DNA of 64,000 nt from Lachnospiraceae bacterium (GTDB taxonomy: Bacteria; Bacillota; Clostridia; Lachnospirales; Lachnospiraceae). The DNA lies in NCBI GenBank assembly GCA_015057505.1, contig SVEG01000006.1, positions 110,391 through 174,390 on the forward strand, in the 5' to 3' direction. Position numbers and translations under genes: made by a program. This document shows positions 34,481-45,054 of this stretch, one piece after another (the first letter of the stretch is position 1; every line of letters starts with the position of its first letter). The notes under the pieces are model-generated. The model ran no database searches, was not told the DNA's origin, and was given only the letters and a program-made list of their open reading frames with translations.

Positions 34481-36229
34481 TTAAGCGATGCTGTATTTCT
34501 TCATGTAGCGGTTGTAGGCTTCGTTGAATTCTTTAATTTCGCCGTTCTTGACATTGCGGAGGTATTCGTGGATGTCGAGGCCTTCGTGTGTCATTTCAAG
34601 CATGCAACCTGCAATGTTGGAGCAGTGGTCTGCAACGCGCTCAAGGTTGGTGATAAGGTCTGACAGGATAAAACCGAGTTCTATTGTACATTCGTTTTTA
34701 CGAAGTCTGGTAATGTGATTTTTCTTGATGGTGTCTCTTAGGTAGTCAACGACCTGCTCGAGAGGCTCAACGAGGAATGCGCTGTTAAGGTTTTCGTTGC
34801 AGAAGGCATCTAAAGCGAGGTCGAGAATTTCATTTACCGCACCAATCATAGAGTTGATTTCATGCTTGGCAACTCCTGAAAATTCTGAGTGCTTATCTTT
34901 CATTTCTTCGGCGGATTCAATAACGTTAACGGCATGGTCGGAGATTCTTTCAAAATCACCTAATATATGGAGAAGCTTAGTGGTTTCGTTACTGTCGGCG
35001 TGAGTCATATCGAGAGCGGACAGTTTGACAAGATAGGTTCCAAGGTGGTCTTCGTATTGGTCAACCTTTGCCTCGCCGGCACGAACCTCTTCGCCGATTT
35101 TTGCAGTATAGCTGTCAAAGTTATTTAAGGCCTGTTTTATTGTCGAAACAGATATCTGGGCCATTGAAGTGACGGTATCTTTGCAACGCTCAACTGCTAC
35201 TGCAGGAGTTGCAAGAAGACGTTCGTCGAGCATCTGATATTCTTCTTTTTCCTCTTTATCGGGAATCGTAATGTAAGCCATTTTTTCAAGAAGGCGACCA
35301 AAGGGCAGTAAAATTAATGTACAAAGTAAGTTAAAGATTGTATGCACGGTTGCAATGCCCTTTGCGTCAATGGCTGTATTTACAAAGGCAAAACCAATAA
35401 ATGTATTTAATGTATAGAAAACGATAAGTAAAGCTATGGTTCCGACAAGGTTAAAGTAAAGGTGTACAAGAGAAGTTCTTCTTGCGTTCTTATTGGCGCC
35501 TACAGAAGAAATCATTGCCGTAACACATGTGCCGATATTTTGGCCCATGATAATCGGGAGCGCAGAAGAATAAGTGATTGTTCCTGTAGAGGAGAGTGCC
35601 TGTAAAATACCCACGGATGCGGAAGAACTCTGAATTATGGCGGTCAAAATTGCACCGGCAAGTACACCAAGTATAGGATTGGAAAATACGGTAAGAAGAT
35701 TTGTAAAGGCAGGAACGTTCTTTAATCCTGCAACAGCAGCTGACATAGAATCCATACCTGTCATTAAAACTGCAAAACCGAGAAGAATCATTCCTGTATC
35801 TTTTTTCTTATCATTTTTAAGAAACATATACATTATGATACCGATAAGAGCGAGCACCGGCGTAAAAGATGACGGTTTTAACAGTTTCAGAAAAAGACTT
35901 GAACCACTGATTTGTGTAAGGCTCAAAAGCCATGCGGTAACAGTTGTACCGATGTTGGCACCCATGATTGTATAAATTGCCTGGTGGAGTGTCATAATAC
36001 CGGAGTTAACAAAGCCTACAAGCATGACCGTAGTTGCTGAAGATGACTGGATAACGGCAGTAACACCAAGACCTAAAAGAAGGCCCTTAATTGGATTATT
36101 TGTCATTTTTTCAAGAAGGGTTTTTAGTTGGCCACCGGCCTTTTTTTCGAGTGCGGAGCCCATTAAGTTCATACCGAACAGGAACAGGGCAAGACCACCG
36201 ATTAATGATAATACGTCAAAAAGATCCAT
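34481..36229 (-). CDS. Na/Pi cotransporter family protein with C-terminal PhoU domain
   Basis: Sodium-driven phosphate transporter of the NptA/YjbB type. The membrane part (about 1-320) has the two inverted-repeat signatures VIQSSSATTVMLVGFVNSG and IIQSSSASVGILQALSSTG; QSSS is the hallmark for binding sodium and phosphate. The cytoplasmic tail (about 345-560) is a helical PhoU-like bundle that probably regulates flux. Length 582 is normal. GGAGGAAAAAAC precedes the ATG. Single gene, divergent from the chemoreceptor downstream. Confidence 0.93.
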   Translation of the reverse strand: MDLFDVLSLIGGLALFLFGMNLMGSALEKKAGGQLKTLLEKMTNNPIKGLLLGLGVTAVIQSSSATTVMLVGFVNSGIMTLHQAIYTIMGANIGTTVTAWLLSLTQISGSSLFLKLLKPSSFTPVLALIGIIMYMFLKNDKKKDTGMILLGFAVLMTGMDSMSAAVAGLKNVPAFTNLLTVFSNPILGVLAGAILTAIIQSSSASVGILQALSSTGTITYSSALPIIMGQNIGTCVTAMISSVGANKNARRTSLVHLYFNLVGTIALLIVFYTLNTFIGFAFVNTAIDAKGIATVHTIFNLLCTLILLPFGRLLEKMAYITIPDKEEKEEYQMLDERLLATPAVAVERCKDTVTSMAQISVSTIKQALNNFDSYTAKIGEEVRAGEAKVDQYEDHLGTYLVKLSALDMTHADSNETTKLLHILGDFERISDHAVNVIESAEEMKDKHSEFSGVAKHEINSMIGAVNEILDLALDAFCNENLNSAFLVEPLEQVVDYLRDTIKKNHITRLRKNECTIELGFILSDLITNLERVADHCSNIAGCMLEMTHEGLDIHEYLRNVKNGEIKEFNEAYNRYMKKYSIA

Positions 36230-36402
36230 GTTTTTTCCTCCATATTAGTGGTAGTATATGTAATTTTTGTTTTACAATTCTATTTTACAATATTAATATT
36301 GTGGAGAAAAAGCACGTTTCTGTAAAAGTTATGTTAAAAGTAGGAAAAATTGGTTACATTTTTGGCGGCAAAATAAAAGAATCCAAAGTAAATGTAATTA
36401 TA

Positions 36403-36431
36403 TTTACAAAAAGGTTATTTTATAGTATAAT
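36403..36431 (+). promoter_or_regulatory. Promoter of the first chemoreceptor gene
   Basis: TTTACA (36403-36408) and exact TATAAT (36426-36431) with a 17-bp spacer, about 60 bp before the start. It looks like a sigma-A rather than a flagellar sigma promoter. Confidence 0.65.
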
Positions 36432-36491
36432 AATAATACTAGTTATATTGAACGGAAAAGCTAATTTTTTACATAGAAGAAGGAGGATATT

Positions 36492-38198
36492 ATGCCGAAG
36501 ATGAAGAAGAAAAAACAAGCCAAAGTAACGAAGGCAATCAGCCAGTCGGCACAGCTTAAAAATATTGTTAAAGAGACATATCGAGTTTTGGTTGTAGGTG
36601 TTTTGTCACTTGTTGTATTTGCTATTACTGTTGTAATGCAGATACTTGTATATGCAGAACAGCTTGAGACGACGATGCTTTTGAATCAGTATAGGGATGC
36701 ATCTAAGGCATTGACCATTAATGTTAGGTCTTATGCCGTTACGGGACAGGATAGCTACTATAATGCATATTTGAAAGAGCTTAATACGGACAAGAAGAGA
36801 GAAGCGGCTTGGGAAGGTCTTAAGAAGAATGATATTACTGAGAAGGAGTGGGAGCAGTTAGAGCAGATTGCATATTTGGCAGAGGGCCTTGTTCCGCTTG
36901 AACAGACAGCTATTGATCATGTTGTAGCAGGAGATACTACTTCGGCTACGGGCGTTGTGTTCGGTTCTTCATATGAAGCAATTTTCCAGAGGGTTAATAC
37001 ACTTACGGATGCATGCGTGGAAGGTATTCAGCTTCGTATTGAAAGTAAGCAGACAACGATTTTGGTTGTGATGATCATTACCGGTGTAATGTTTGCCGGT
37101 GTAGCCGGATATATAATTCAAAGAATGATTAAGACTACATCATTTGCAAATAAGGAACTTCTTGAACCGATAGTTAAGGTTGCCGGTCAGATGAAAGAAC
37201 TCGCAAAAGGTAATTTTAATACAGAGCTTGATATGTTTGAAGATGACAGTGAAGTTGGAACGATGGTTAAGTCCATTAACTTCATGAAGAGTAATTTCTC
37301 TACCATGATAGCGGAGATTTCCGATGTACTCGGCAAGATGGGTTCAGGTAATTACGGAATAACGGTAAAAGAAGAATACGTGGGGGAATTTGTTCAGATT
37401 AAAGAATCCCTTATTAAGATAGCCGCAGATACAAGGAATGCAATCAGCACAATTCGCGAGACTGCAAGAGGTATTGATAGCGGTTCTGACCAGCTTGCAC
37501 ATGCAGCTACGGATTTAGCAGAAGGAAGTGCGATTCAGGCAGATAAGGTTTCGGAAGTTGCCAATATGATAGATACGATGGCTAAGAATATGGAAGCCAA
37601 TGCACGTGAAGCTGAAGAGACAGTTAAGATTGCCAGCGGAGCCGGAGAGGCACTTATGGCAGGCAATGTTAAGATGCAGGAACTTAAGGAAGCTATCAGA
37701 GAAATCAGTAAGCGTTCTGAAGAGATTAGTACTATTATCGGAACAATTGAAGAGATTGCCAATCAGACAAATCTTTTATCACTTAACGCGGCTATTGAAG
37801 CAGCTCGTGCAGGTGAGGCCGGCAGAGGTTTTGCGGTAGTTGCTGATCAGGTTAAGAATCTTGCAGAAGAGTCAGCAAAGGCTGCAGGAGAGACAACATT
37901 ACTTATTCAGAAGACTGTTGAAGCGGTTGATAAGGGTATTGCAATTGCAGATGCAACTGCAGCGGATATGGAAGAGATTATGATTGGCGCACGTACCGCT
38001 ACAGAGAAGATGCAGCAGATGTCGGTTACTTTGATTGATGAAGCAGGCAATATGAAGAAGATTGACGAAAATGTTGAGAAGGTTGCAGAGATTGTTGACA
38101 ATAATTCGGCTACATCACAGGAAACAGCGGCAATCAGTGAAGAGCAGTCGGCTCAGGTTGCAACAATGATTCAGCTTTTGGATCAGTTTGAGTTATAA
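36492..38198 (+). CDS. Methyl-accepting chemotaxis protein with extracellular helical sensor
   Basis: A 568-residue chemoreceptor: basic N-terminus, TM1 (about 34-56), a periplasm-facing helical domain (about 57-188) of the four-helix-bundle/CHASE3 kind, TM2 (about 190-212), HAMP (about 213-280), and a signalling coiled coil. The tip hairpin is [20 protein letters not shown], continuing [22 protein letters not shown], which docks CheA/CheW. No C-terminal methyltransferase-binding pentapeptide is present. The ligand is unknown. GAAGGAGGATATT is the ribosome site. Confidence 0.93.
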   Translation: MPKMKKKKQAKVTKAISQSAQLKNIVKETYRVLVVGVLSLVVFAITVVMQILVYAEQLETTMLLNQYRDASKALTINVRSYAVTGQDSYYNAYLKELNTDKKREAAWEGLKKNDITEKEWEQLEQIAYLAEGLVPLEQTAIDHVVAGDTTSATGVVFGSSYEAIFQRVNTLTDACVEGIQLRIESKQTTILVVMIITGVMFAGVAGYIIQRMIKTTSFANKELLEPIVKVAGQMKELAKGNFNTELDMFEDDSEVGTMVKSINFMKSNFSTMIAEISDVLGKMGSGNYGITVKEEYVGEFVQIKESLIKIAADTRNAISTIRETARGIDSGSDQLAHAATDLAEGSAIQADKVSEVANMIDTMAKNMEANAREAEETVKIASGAGEALMAGNVKMQELKEAIREISKRSEEISTIIGTIEEIANQTNLLSLNAAIEAARAGEAGRGFAVVADQVKNLAEESAKAAGETTLLIQKTVEAVDKGIAIADATAADMEEIMIGARTATEKMQQMSVTLIDEAGNMKKIDENVEKVAEIVDNNSATSQETAAISEEQSAQVATMIQLLDQFEL

Positions 38199-38236
38199 TA
38201 GTTTTTGAACATTTTATTATTTATATTTTCTTCAAG

Positions 38237-38268
38237 ATGTCGCTGTCGTAATGGCAGCGATATTTTGT
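38237..38268 (+). terminator. Terminator after the first chemoreceptor
   Basis: TCGCTG (38240-38245) pairs with CAGCGA (38255-38260), extended by three pairs, followed by TTTTGTTTT. Confidence 0.7.
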
Positions 38269-38325
38269 TTTGAGTGATATTAATAATGGTATAATATATT
38301 TTGGGATTGGAGGATTGCGGTAACG

Positions 38326-41319
38326 ATGAATGTGAAGCTTGAGAAGAAATTTTGGGTGGCGCTTGTTGTTTTCAGTCTGATTGGACAGGTTGCATGGGTT
38401 GTTGAGAACATGTATCTGAATGTCTTTATTTATAAAATGTTTAATGCTTCGGCGGCGGATATTTCTTTGATGGTTAGTGTGAGTGCGGCGGCAGCGACAC
38501 TAACAACCGTGCTTATGGGAGCTTTTTCGGATTATATTGGAAAACGCAAGCTTTTTATATGTGGAGGATATATTCTTTGGGGTGTCTCGATTCTTGCATT
38601 TGCTTTTATTAAAGTTGATATTTTTGCACCTGTTATGGGAAGTGCCATAGCAGCAGCGGCACTTTGTGTTAATCTTGTCATAGGGCTTGACTCAATCATG
38701 ACTTTTCTTGGGTCGACGGCTAACGATGCAGCATTTAATGCATGGATGACGGACTGGGGCGACGAGAATAACCGAGGCAAAATCGAAGGTATTAATGCAA
38801 TGATGCCGCTTGTTGCGATACTTGTTGTTTTTGGCGGTTTTATGGCATTTGATTTGGATAAGAGCTCAAGTTGGACAGTCATTTTTATTTGTATAGGCGT
38901 ATTGGTGCTTATTATTGGCGCGCTTGGTATTGTGTGGATAAAGGAATGTCCTGTTGTAGAAAAAGGCAAGGAAAATCACGGCTACTGGAATACTGTACTG
39001 TACAGCTTTAAGCCGTCGGTTATTAAAAGTAATAAGTTATTATATGCGGTGCTTGCGGCATTTGCGGTGTTTGGAATCTCGATTCAGATTTTTATGCCAT
39101 ACCTGATTCTTTATTACGAGAAGAGTCTTGGCATGACAAATTATGTGTTTGTTATGGCGCCTGCTATTATTATTGCGGCAGTGATTACAGCGTTTTACGG
39201 CAAACTTTTTGATATGCTTGGCTTTAAGTCGTCAGTACTTCCGGCGGTATTTATGCTTATGGGCGGCTATGTGCTGCTGTATTTCGGCAGAAGCACGGCA
39301 GTTGTATTTATAGGTTCGCTTCTTATGATGACGGGATATCTTACGGGCATGGCTATTTTTGGGGCGATGATAAGGGGAAGAATTCCGGAGAGGAAATCGG
39401 GACAGTTCCAAGGAATGCGAATTATCGGACAGGTTTTTATACCGGGAATTGTAGGACCGGCAATTGGTGCCACGGTTCTTAAAAATGCAGAGGTAATTGT
39501 TAATAACGACGGAACTACATCGTTTTTACCGAATGAGAATATTTTCCTTGCGGCGTTTATTGTGGCGGTTGTTCTTCTTGCGGTTCTTGCGGCAATTTTT
39601 ACGATGATGAAGAACGGGCATTATGAGCTTATGAGCGAGGCGGGAGAAAGGGTTACTAAAGAAGAAAATACATGGAATAACTATCCGCGTCCGCAATTAA
39701 AAAGAGACAGTTATACAATTATAAATAAAGGTTGGAAGCTTAACGGCAGTGATATCAGGGTTCCGTTTCCGCCACAGTCAGTTTTATCGGGATATGGTAA
39801 AAAGGTTGGGAAATATCTTGAATACAGCTGCAAGTTCACTGCAGAAACAGGTAAACGTACAATACTTCATTTCGGGGCGGTTGATGAGATTGCGGAGGTT
39901 TGGCTTAACACTCAGTTCCTTGGTAAGCATGAGGGCGGATATTTACCGTTTTCATTTGATGTAACAGATGTTCTTGTAGATGATAATACACTTGTGGTCA
40001 AAGTTACGGATACCTTGTCAAAGGAATATCCTTACGGTAAACAGACCAAGAAACGTGGCGGAATGTGGTACACGCCTGTCAGCGGTATTTGGCAGAATGT
40101 ATGGATGGAGCAAGTTCCTGATGCTTATATCGAGAAGCTTAATATTGCATCCGATGAGAAAAGTGTGAAGGTCACGGTAAAAATGAGTAACGGCGAGGCG
40201 GCCTTTGTAAAGCTTAAAGTATATCTTCATAACGGCGAGGTTTTTGAAAGGGTTTGTGACGGTAGAGAGGTTTATGTAGATTTTGATGAGATTAAGTTAC
40301 AATCAGGGGAAGCGTATGAAGCCAAGCTGTGGTCCACTGAAAGTCCGTATCTTTACAGGGCAGAGGTAACTGTAGCAGAAGACAGAGTGGAGACTTATTT
40401 CGCACTCAGAAGCATCGCCGTGAAGGCTGTGGGCGGTGTGCAAAGAGTTTGTCTTAACGGAGAACCGATATTTTTAAACGGTGTACTTGATCAGGGGTAT
40501 TTTTGTGACGGAATTTTCCTTCCGGCAGAGGAAAAGGAGTATGAACGCGATATTCTGAGGATGAAAGAACTCGGAATCAATATGCTCAGAAAACACATTA
40601 AGATTGAGCCGGAATGTTTTTATTATTACTGTGATTTACACGGCATGCTTGTTATGCAGGACATGGTTAATAACGGAAGTTATTCATTTATGCGAGATAC
40701 GGCACTTCCCACAATCGGAATGGTTAAGCGTGATGATACGAAGGCGTACGTAAACAAGCGGGTTAAGGAAGTATTTGAAAAACACATGATGGAGACTTTA
40801 GAGCATCTTTACAATCATCCATGTATTATTGCTTATACAATATTTAATGAGGGCTGGGGACAGTTCGAAAGTGACAGGATGTATGCGCTTGCAAAGAGAA
40901 CGGATCCGACAAGGCTTTATGACTCGACTTCGGGATGGTTTTGGCAGAACGACAGTGATTTTGACAGTTATCATGTATATTTTGGAGACAAGAAACTACA
41001 GCCCGGCAAGCGACCGATGCTTATTTCGGAATTTGGCGGTTGTACTTATGTGGTGCCCGGTCATATTTACGCTAAGTATAACAGCTACGGCTATGGAAGT
41101 TGCAAGGACAAGCAGGAACTAAGTGAGAAGATTGCAGAGAAATATGAAGAACTCATTTTGCCTGTTGTTAAGACGGGCGCTTGCGGATGCGTATATACGC
41201 AACTCAGTGATGTTGAAGATGAGGTGAACGGCTTCTATACTTATGACAGAAAGGTGTGCAAGGTCGAACCCGAAAGAATGCGAGCTATTGCAGAAAAAAT
41301 AAAAAGAGAGTTAAACTAA
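38326..41319 (+). CDS. Fusion of an MFS transporter with a GH2 family glycoside hydrolase
   Basis: One uninterrupted 997-codon frame. Residues 1 to about 435 are an MFS permease of the sugar type: about 12 helices, GAFSDYIGKRKLFICGG as the loop 2-3 motif, and a matching second half. From about 447 a complete GH2 enzyme follows: WNNYPRPQLKRDSYTIINKG, jelly-roll sugar-binding domain (ILHFGAVDEIAEVWLN, LGKHEGGYLPFSFDVTD), an Ig-like domain, and a TIM barrel with acid/base Glu842 in FNEGWGQFE and nucleophile Glu902 in ISEFGG. With an even helix count the hydrolase faces the cytoplasm, so a sugar could be split as it enters. Substrate unknown (beta-glycoside or glucuronide likely). No stop, frameshift or internal ribosome site is seen at the junction. 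Confidence 0.9.
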   Translation: MNVKLEKKFWVALVVFSLIGQVAWVVENMYLNVFIYKMFNASAADISLMVSVSAAAATLTTVLMGAFSDYIGKRKLFICGGYILWGVSILAFAFIKVDIFAPVMGSAIAAAALCVNLVIGLDSIMTFLGSTANDAAFNAWMTDWGDENNRGKIEGINAMMPLVAILVVFGGFMAFDLDKSSSWTVIFICIGVLVLIIGALGIVWIKECPVVEKGKENHGYWNTVLYSFKPSVIKSNKLLYAVLAAFAVFGISIQIFMPYLILYYEKSLGMTNYVFVMAPAIIIAAVITAFYGKLFDMLGFKSSVLPAVFMLMGGYVLLYFGRSTAVVFIGSLLMMTGYLTGMAIFGAMIRGRIPERKSGQFQGMRIIGQVFIPGIVGPAIGATVLKNAEVIVNNDGTTSFLPNENIFLAAFIVAVVLLAVLAAIFTMMKNGHYELMSEAGERVTKEENTWNNYPRPQLKRDSYTIINKGWKLNGSDIRVPFPPQSVLSGYGKKVGKYLEYSCKFTAETGKRTILHFGAVDEIAEVWLNTQFLGKHEGGYLPFSFDVTDVLVDDNTLVVKVTDTLSKEYPYGKQTKKRGGMWYTPVSGIWQNVWMEQVPDAYIEKLNIASDEKSVKVTVKMSNGEAAFVKLKVYLHNGEVFERVCDGREVYVDFDEIKLQSGEAYEAKLWSTESPYLYRAEVTVAEDRVETYFALRSIAVKAVGGVQRVCLNGEPIFLNGVLDQGYFCDGIFLPAEEKEYERDILRMKELGINMLRKHIKIEPECFYYYCDLHGMLVMQDMVNNGSYSFMRDTALPTIGMVKRDDTKAYVNKRVKEVFEKHMMETLEHLYNHPCIIAYTIFNEGWGQFESDRMYALAKRTDPTRLYDSTSGWFWQNDSDFDSYHVYFGDKKLQPGKRPMLISEFGGCTYVVPGHIYAKYNSYGYGSCKDKQELSEKIAEKYEELILPVVKTGACGCVYTQLSDVEDEVNGFYTYDRKVCKVEPERMRAIAEKIKRELN

Positions 41320-41334
41320 TAATTAGGAGAAAAT

Positions 41335-41373
41335 AAAAAGACAGTTGTGAAAAATAAATACAACTGTCTTTTT
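41335..41373. terminator. Bidirectional terminator between MFS-GH2 and beta-helix genes
   Basis: A 14-bp perfect stem (41335-41348 with 41360-41373) beginning AAAAA and ending TTTTT lies between convergent genes. Confidence 0.88.
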
Positions 41374-41394
41374 GTATAAATGTGAAGTTTGAGC

Positions 41395-43377
41395 TTATAT
41401 TTGAGGGATTCGTGGCTTGTTTTTCTGTATTACGATTATAAGTGCCGTGCTTAGTGTGATTATGGTAACAACTGCCATTATAAGCAGGATTATGAGCACT
41501 GTGGGAGAACCGGAATTAGTTACGTCTGAGTCGGTAGCGGCTTCAATCGGAGCAAACAGTCCGCTGTCTGAAAGAAGCAACTTGGTATTTGTGTTATCAA
41601 GCGCGATTGCTTTGATATCTTCGTCGGTAAGAGTGTAATCTTCAGTAACGACAAGCGTACTTGTTGATTCCTCTGTGGGTATGTATGAAATGCCGATGCT
41701 TAAGCCATCTGTAAGTGTAAGTTTATTAGTGATTGTTACGAAAGAGTTTTTACATAAGAATATGTTGTTCGCAGTTTCTTTAATAGTGTTGTTGCAGATT
41801 TTGGCATTGCCTTCAAGCTTCAGAGAAGCATTATTATTAAACATGCCTGCACCGTATACATCAGAGGTGTTTTCTGCGATACAACCACCTGTGATTGAAA
41901 CAAGTGAACCGGGTGAAAGTGTTACGCCGCCGCCTTCATAGTGCGCGTGGTTAGCGGTTATGTAACCCTCTGACATAAGGAGGGAGGCTTTGTTACACAG
42001 GTAGATTCCTCCGCCTGAATAATCGGAGCGGTTGCCGCCGATGTCGCCGCCCGTAATTGTGACGGTTGCAGATTCAAGTGCTTTGATGCCGCCGCCTTCA
42101 TATATTGCATAATTTTGGTTAATTGTGCCGCCTTTTATTGTAAGTGTTCCGGCATCGCCAATATATATGCCACCGCCAAAGTCGGCGGAATTGCTTTCGA
42201 TGCAGCCGTCTGAAACTGTAAGTGAGCATAATCCTGAAACAAATATGCCACCGCCATTTTTTGCAGTATTAATGCCTATGCCTCCTCCGGAAATCTCAAA
42301 AGATGAGTTTTTACAAATATATATTCCGCCACCGTTATCGGCAGTGTTTTCACTGATTGTTCCGCGAGATATGTGTCCTGTTGAACTGTCGGTAAGAATT
42401 ATCGCGCTGCCGTAATTGCCGGAAATCTGACCGTTTACAATATTAATAGAGGAATTGTCGCTGATAAAAAAAGTGCCGCCGTCAAGGTTTGCGGTGTTGC
42501 TTGAAATCGTACAGCCTGATATTTCGAGAGAACAGGCATTGTCAGCATAAACGGCACTACCGCAATTATCGGCAGTATTGTCTTGGATGCTGCCGCCTGT
42601 TAGGGTAAGCGATGAGCCTTCGCGAATGTAAAACGCACCACCTGAATTTTGGGCAGAGTTTTTTTCGATTTTTCCGTTGGAAAAAGTGCAGGAACTGGTA
42701 TTATTTATATATATCGCGCCTGCAAAAGTAGCAGTGTTTTCTGAAATGCTACCTTCTGAAATGTTGATTTTACAGTTGCTTCCGGTATAGATTGCGCCGC
42801 CACGTGTTGCGTGGTTGCCTGAAATACTGCCGCCGGATATATTGACGGAGGACTGTTTGTGAAGATATATCGCACCGCCCATTTCATCCGCAGTGTTGCC
42901 TGTGATTGTACCGCCATACATATTGAACACTGCATTTGTTGCAACGAGAATTGCGCCACCGTACATAGCGCTGTTGCCGGTTATGTTACCGCTGTGGAGA
43001 TTAAGGATGCCGTTGACAACGATTGCGCCGGCAAAGGTTACTCTTTCGTCATTGATAAATCCGGCGCCTCCGGTTATACAACCGTTGCTTTTATTGTCGC
43101 ATATATTGAGAGTTGCACCTGCCTGCACACATATGTAGTATTTGTTCAAATTTAACGTATTGCCGTTCAGGTCGAGAGTGACGTTGCCGGTAATGTTAAG
43201 GACATCCTTGAGTGTAATGTTGTCGTCCAGACAGTAATTTCCCGAACTTAAAAGTTTGGTATCATCAGTAACTGAAAAAGTAAGGGCTGCTATGTCCGTA
43301 GCGTATACGGGGGTAGTTGCACCTAAAGAAAAAAAGATGAATAATAAAAAGCAAAAGGCTGTAAGTTTTTTGTTCAT
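41395..43377 (-). CDS. Surface-anchored parallel beta-helix repeat protein
   Basis: The 660-residue protein has a signal peptide (about 1-26) and some 19 repeats of about 22 residues with the pattern ...GGAIY...SISGG.I..N.A..., e.g. GSISGNHATRGGAIYTGS. This is the right-handed beta-helix repeat seen in polymorphic membrane proteins, adhesins and some polysaccharide-active proteins. A C-terminal transmembrane helix (about 627-650) with a KNKPR tail anchors it. The repeats have diverged strongly in DNA, so they are old. No lyase or esterase catalytic set is visible, so adhesion or glycan binding is a guess. GGAGG precedes the ATG. Confidence 0.82.
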   Translation of the reverse strand: MNKKLTAFCFLLFIFFSLGATTPVYATDIAALTFSVTDDTKLLSSGNYCLDDNITLKDVLNITGNVTLDLNGNTLNLNKYYICVQAGATLNICDNKSNGCITGGAGFINDERVTFAGAIVVNGILNLHSGNITGNSAMYGGAILVATNAVFNMYGGTITGNTADEMGGAIYLHKQSSVNISGGSISGNHATRGGAIYTGSNCKINISEGSISENTATFAGAIYINNTSSCTFSNGKIEKNSAQNSGGAFYIREGSSLTLTGGSIQDNTADNCGSAVYADNACSLEISGCTISSNTANLDGGTFFISDNSSINIVNGQISGNYGSAIILTDSSTGHISRGTISENTADNGGGIYICKNSSFEISGGGIGINTAKNGGGIFVSGLCSLTVSDGCIESNSADFGGGIYIGDAGTLTIKGGTINQNYAIYEGGGIKALESATVTITGGDIGGNRSDYSGGGIYLCNKASLLMSEGYITANHAHYEGGGVTLSPGSLVSITGGCIAENTSDVYGAGMFNNNASLKLEGNAKICNNTIKETANNIFLCKNSFVTITNKLTLTDGLSIGISYIPTEESTSTLVVTEDYTLTDEDIKAIALDNTNTKLLLSDSGLFAPIEAATDSDVTNSGSPTVLIILLIMAVVTIITLSTALIIVIQKNKPRIPQI

Positions 43378-43481
43378 AAATAACCTCCGAATGAAGATTT
43401 ATTGTGTTATCAGTATATCACGGGAATAATGCGTCAGACAAGCTTTATAAGAAAAAAACTGTGAAAAAACAACAATTAATC

Positions 43482-43510
43482 TTGAAGACTTGTCAGAAAA
43501 ATGTTATAAT
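43482..43510 (+). promoter_or_regulatory. Promoter of the paired chemoreceptor genes
   Basis: TTGAAG (43482-43487) and exact TATAAT (43505-43510) with a 17-bp spacer, about 60 bp before the start codon. Confidence 0.65.
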
Positions 43511-43570
43511 ATGTAGACTATTAGATATTAAAAACAAAATAACACAAAGATATTACAGGGAGGATTAGTG

Positions 43571-45025
43571 ATGACAGAAAGTCAATACATCAGATCGAGT
43601 AAAGCGGTATATCCTAATGTAATGCTGGTATATGTATTTATAATACTTACCTTGGTTGGAGCAATGTTGCAGAATGGATTTACAGTTAACCTGCTGTTAC
43701 AGATAATGGGTGTTGCAATTTCTATGGTTATGGCTACGGTGGGATTTGTTGCCAAACGAAACTGTAAACCGGGTATGATTCTGATTTGCGGTTCGGGTGC
43801 ATTTATGTATTTGGTTATATCAGCACTTAATAATAACGAGTATACGTTTGTTTATGGTTTTGTAATACTTGTTTCATGTATGGCGTATATCAATGTAAGA
43901 CTTATTATATGGGGAGATTCCGTACTTATAATTGGTTATATTATTCATTACATAAGGATGTTTGTGATTGGAAATGTAACGATTGATCTTATGGTAATCG
44001 GCGGAATATGTTATCTGTTGGCGGTAATCGGTTCGCTTAAGGCTATGTCCATCCTGCTAAAGTTTAATAATGAAAACATGGAATCTATTAAGGCAAGTAT
44101 GGAAGAACAGCAAAAGACGGCTGAGGTTATGCAACAAGTTGCAGAAGAGATTGTTTCAAGATTTGAAAAGTCATCAGCTAAGATGGAAACGCTCAATGAC
44201 GCGATTAAGACCAATAATAATACAATAAGTGATATTTCCGAAAGTACCAACAGTAATGCAGAGGCAATTCAGGATCAGGCTATGATGTGTTCGGAGATTC
44301 AGAAAAATACTGATCTTGCGGAGAAGAGTACAGAGAAGATGATACAGTCCTCTGATACAGCCAAAGAGACCATTGTGGAAGGCGCTGAACTTATAAAAGA
44401 ACTTAAAGATCAGGCAAGTACAGTCGGTCGTGCGAACGATAGCACGGTAACTGCCATTGAGAGACTTTCTGCAAGAGTTGATGAGGTTAAAGATATTACC
44501 AACGCAATTCTTAATATTTCATCACAGACCAATCTCCTTGCGCTTAATGCTTCTATAGAGGCGGCAAGAGCGGGTGAGGCAGGTAAAGGCTTTGCGGTTG
44601 TTGCGGATGAGATTAGAAAGCTTTCTGAGGATACTGCAGATTCTGCCAATAAGATAACAGGTATTATCGGCGAACTTGTGGAAGATGTTAAAGTAACGAC
44701 GGAAAGTATTGATATTTCAAGTAAGACCATCGATAAACAGAATGCGATGATAGATGTTACAAAAGAGAAGTTTGACCTTATCGAGAATGAGGTTAACGAT
44801 TTGATTGCCAATATATATAACACTGAGACGATTATGCAGGAGATACTTAAGGCGACAGGTATAATCAGTGATAATATCAGTCATTTGTCGGCTACCAGTG
44901 AAGAGGTTGCGGCGGCTACGGAAGAAGGTGTAAACATTTCGAAAGAAGCTGTTGAGATGGTTGAAGAGGTTAATCATCAGCTCAGACAGGTTAACAAATT
45001 AGCAGAGAGACTCAGAGAGATTTAA
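43571..45025 (+). CDS. Chemoreceptor with six-helix membrane sensor domain
   Basis: ATG 43571 is preferred (GGGAGG 6 bp upstream; GTG 43568 directly precedes it). The first 175 residues form about six transmembrane helices with almost no extracellular domain, so the signal is sensed in or at the membrane. No HAMP domain is evident. The cytoplasmic part is a chemoreceptor signalling domain with the tip [20 protein letters not shown], then AGKGFAVVADEIRKLSED. It forms an operon with the PilZ chemoreceptor, which has the same membrane layout, 29 bp downstream. Confidence 0.9.
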   Translation: MTESQYIRSSKAVYPNVMLVYVFIILTLVGAMLQNGFTVNLLLQIMGVAISMVMATVGFVAKRNCKPGMILICGSGAFMYLVISALNNNEYTFVYGFVILVSCMAYINVRLIIWGDSVLIIGYIIHYIRMFVIGNVTIDLMVIGGICYLLAVIGSLKAMSILLKFNNENMESIKASMEEQQKTAEVMQQVAEEIVSRFEKSSAKMETLNDAIKTNNNTISDISESTNSNAEAIQDQAMMCSEIQKNTDLAEKSTEKMIQSSDTAKETIVEGAELIKELKDQASTVGRANDSTVTAIERLSARVDEVKDITNAILNISSQTNLLALNASIEAARAGEAGKGFAVVADEIRKLSEDTADSANKITGIIGELVEDVKVTTESIDISSKTIDKQNAMIDVTKEKFDLIENEVNDLIANIYNTETIMQEILKATGIISDNISHLSATSEEVAAATEEGVNISKEAVEMVEEVNHQLRQVNKLAERLREI

Positions 45026-45054
45026 AATTAAGATTTACAGAAGGGATGATTGAC

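Noticed and set aside
38326-41319. MFS-GH2 as two genes merged by a missed stop
   Set aside because: The linker around 39600-39660 is in frame, with no ribosome site before the candidate internal ATG codons, and both halves are intact, so I keep it as one fusion.
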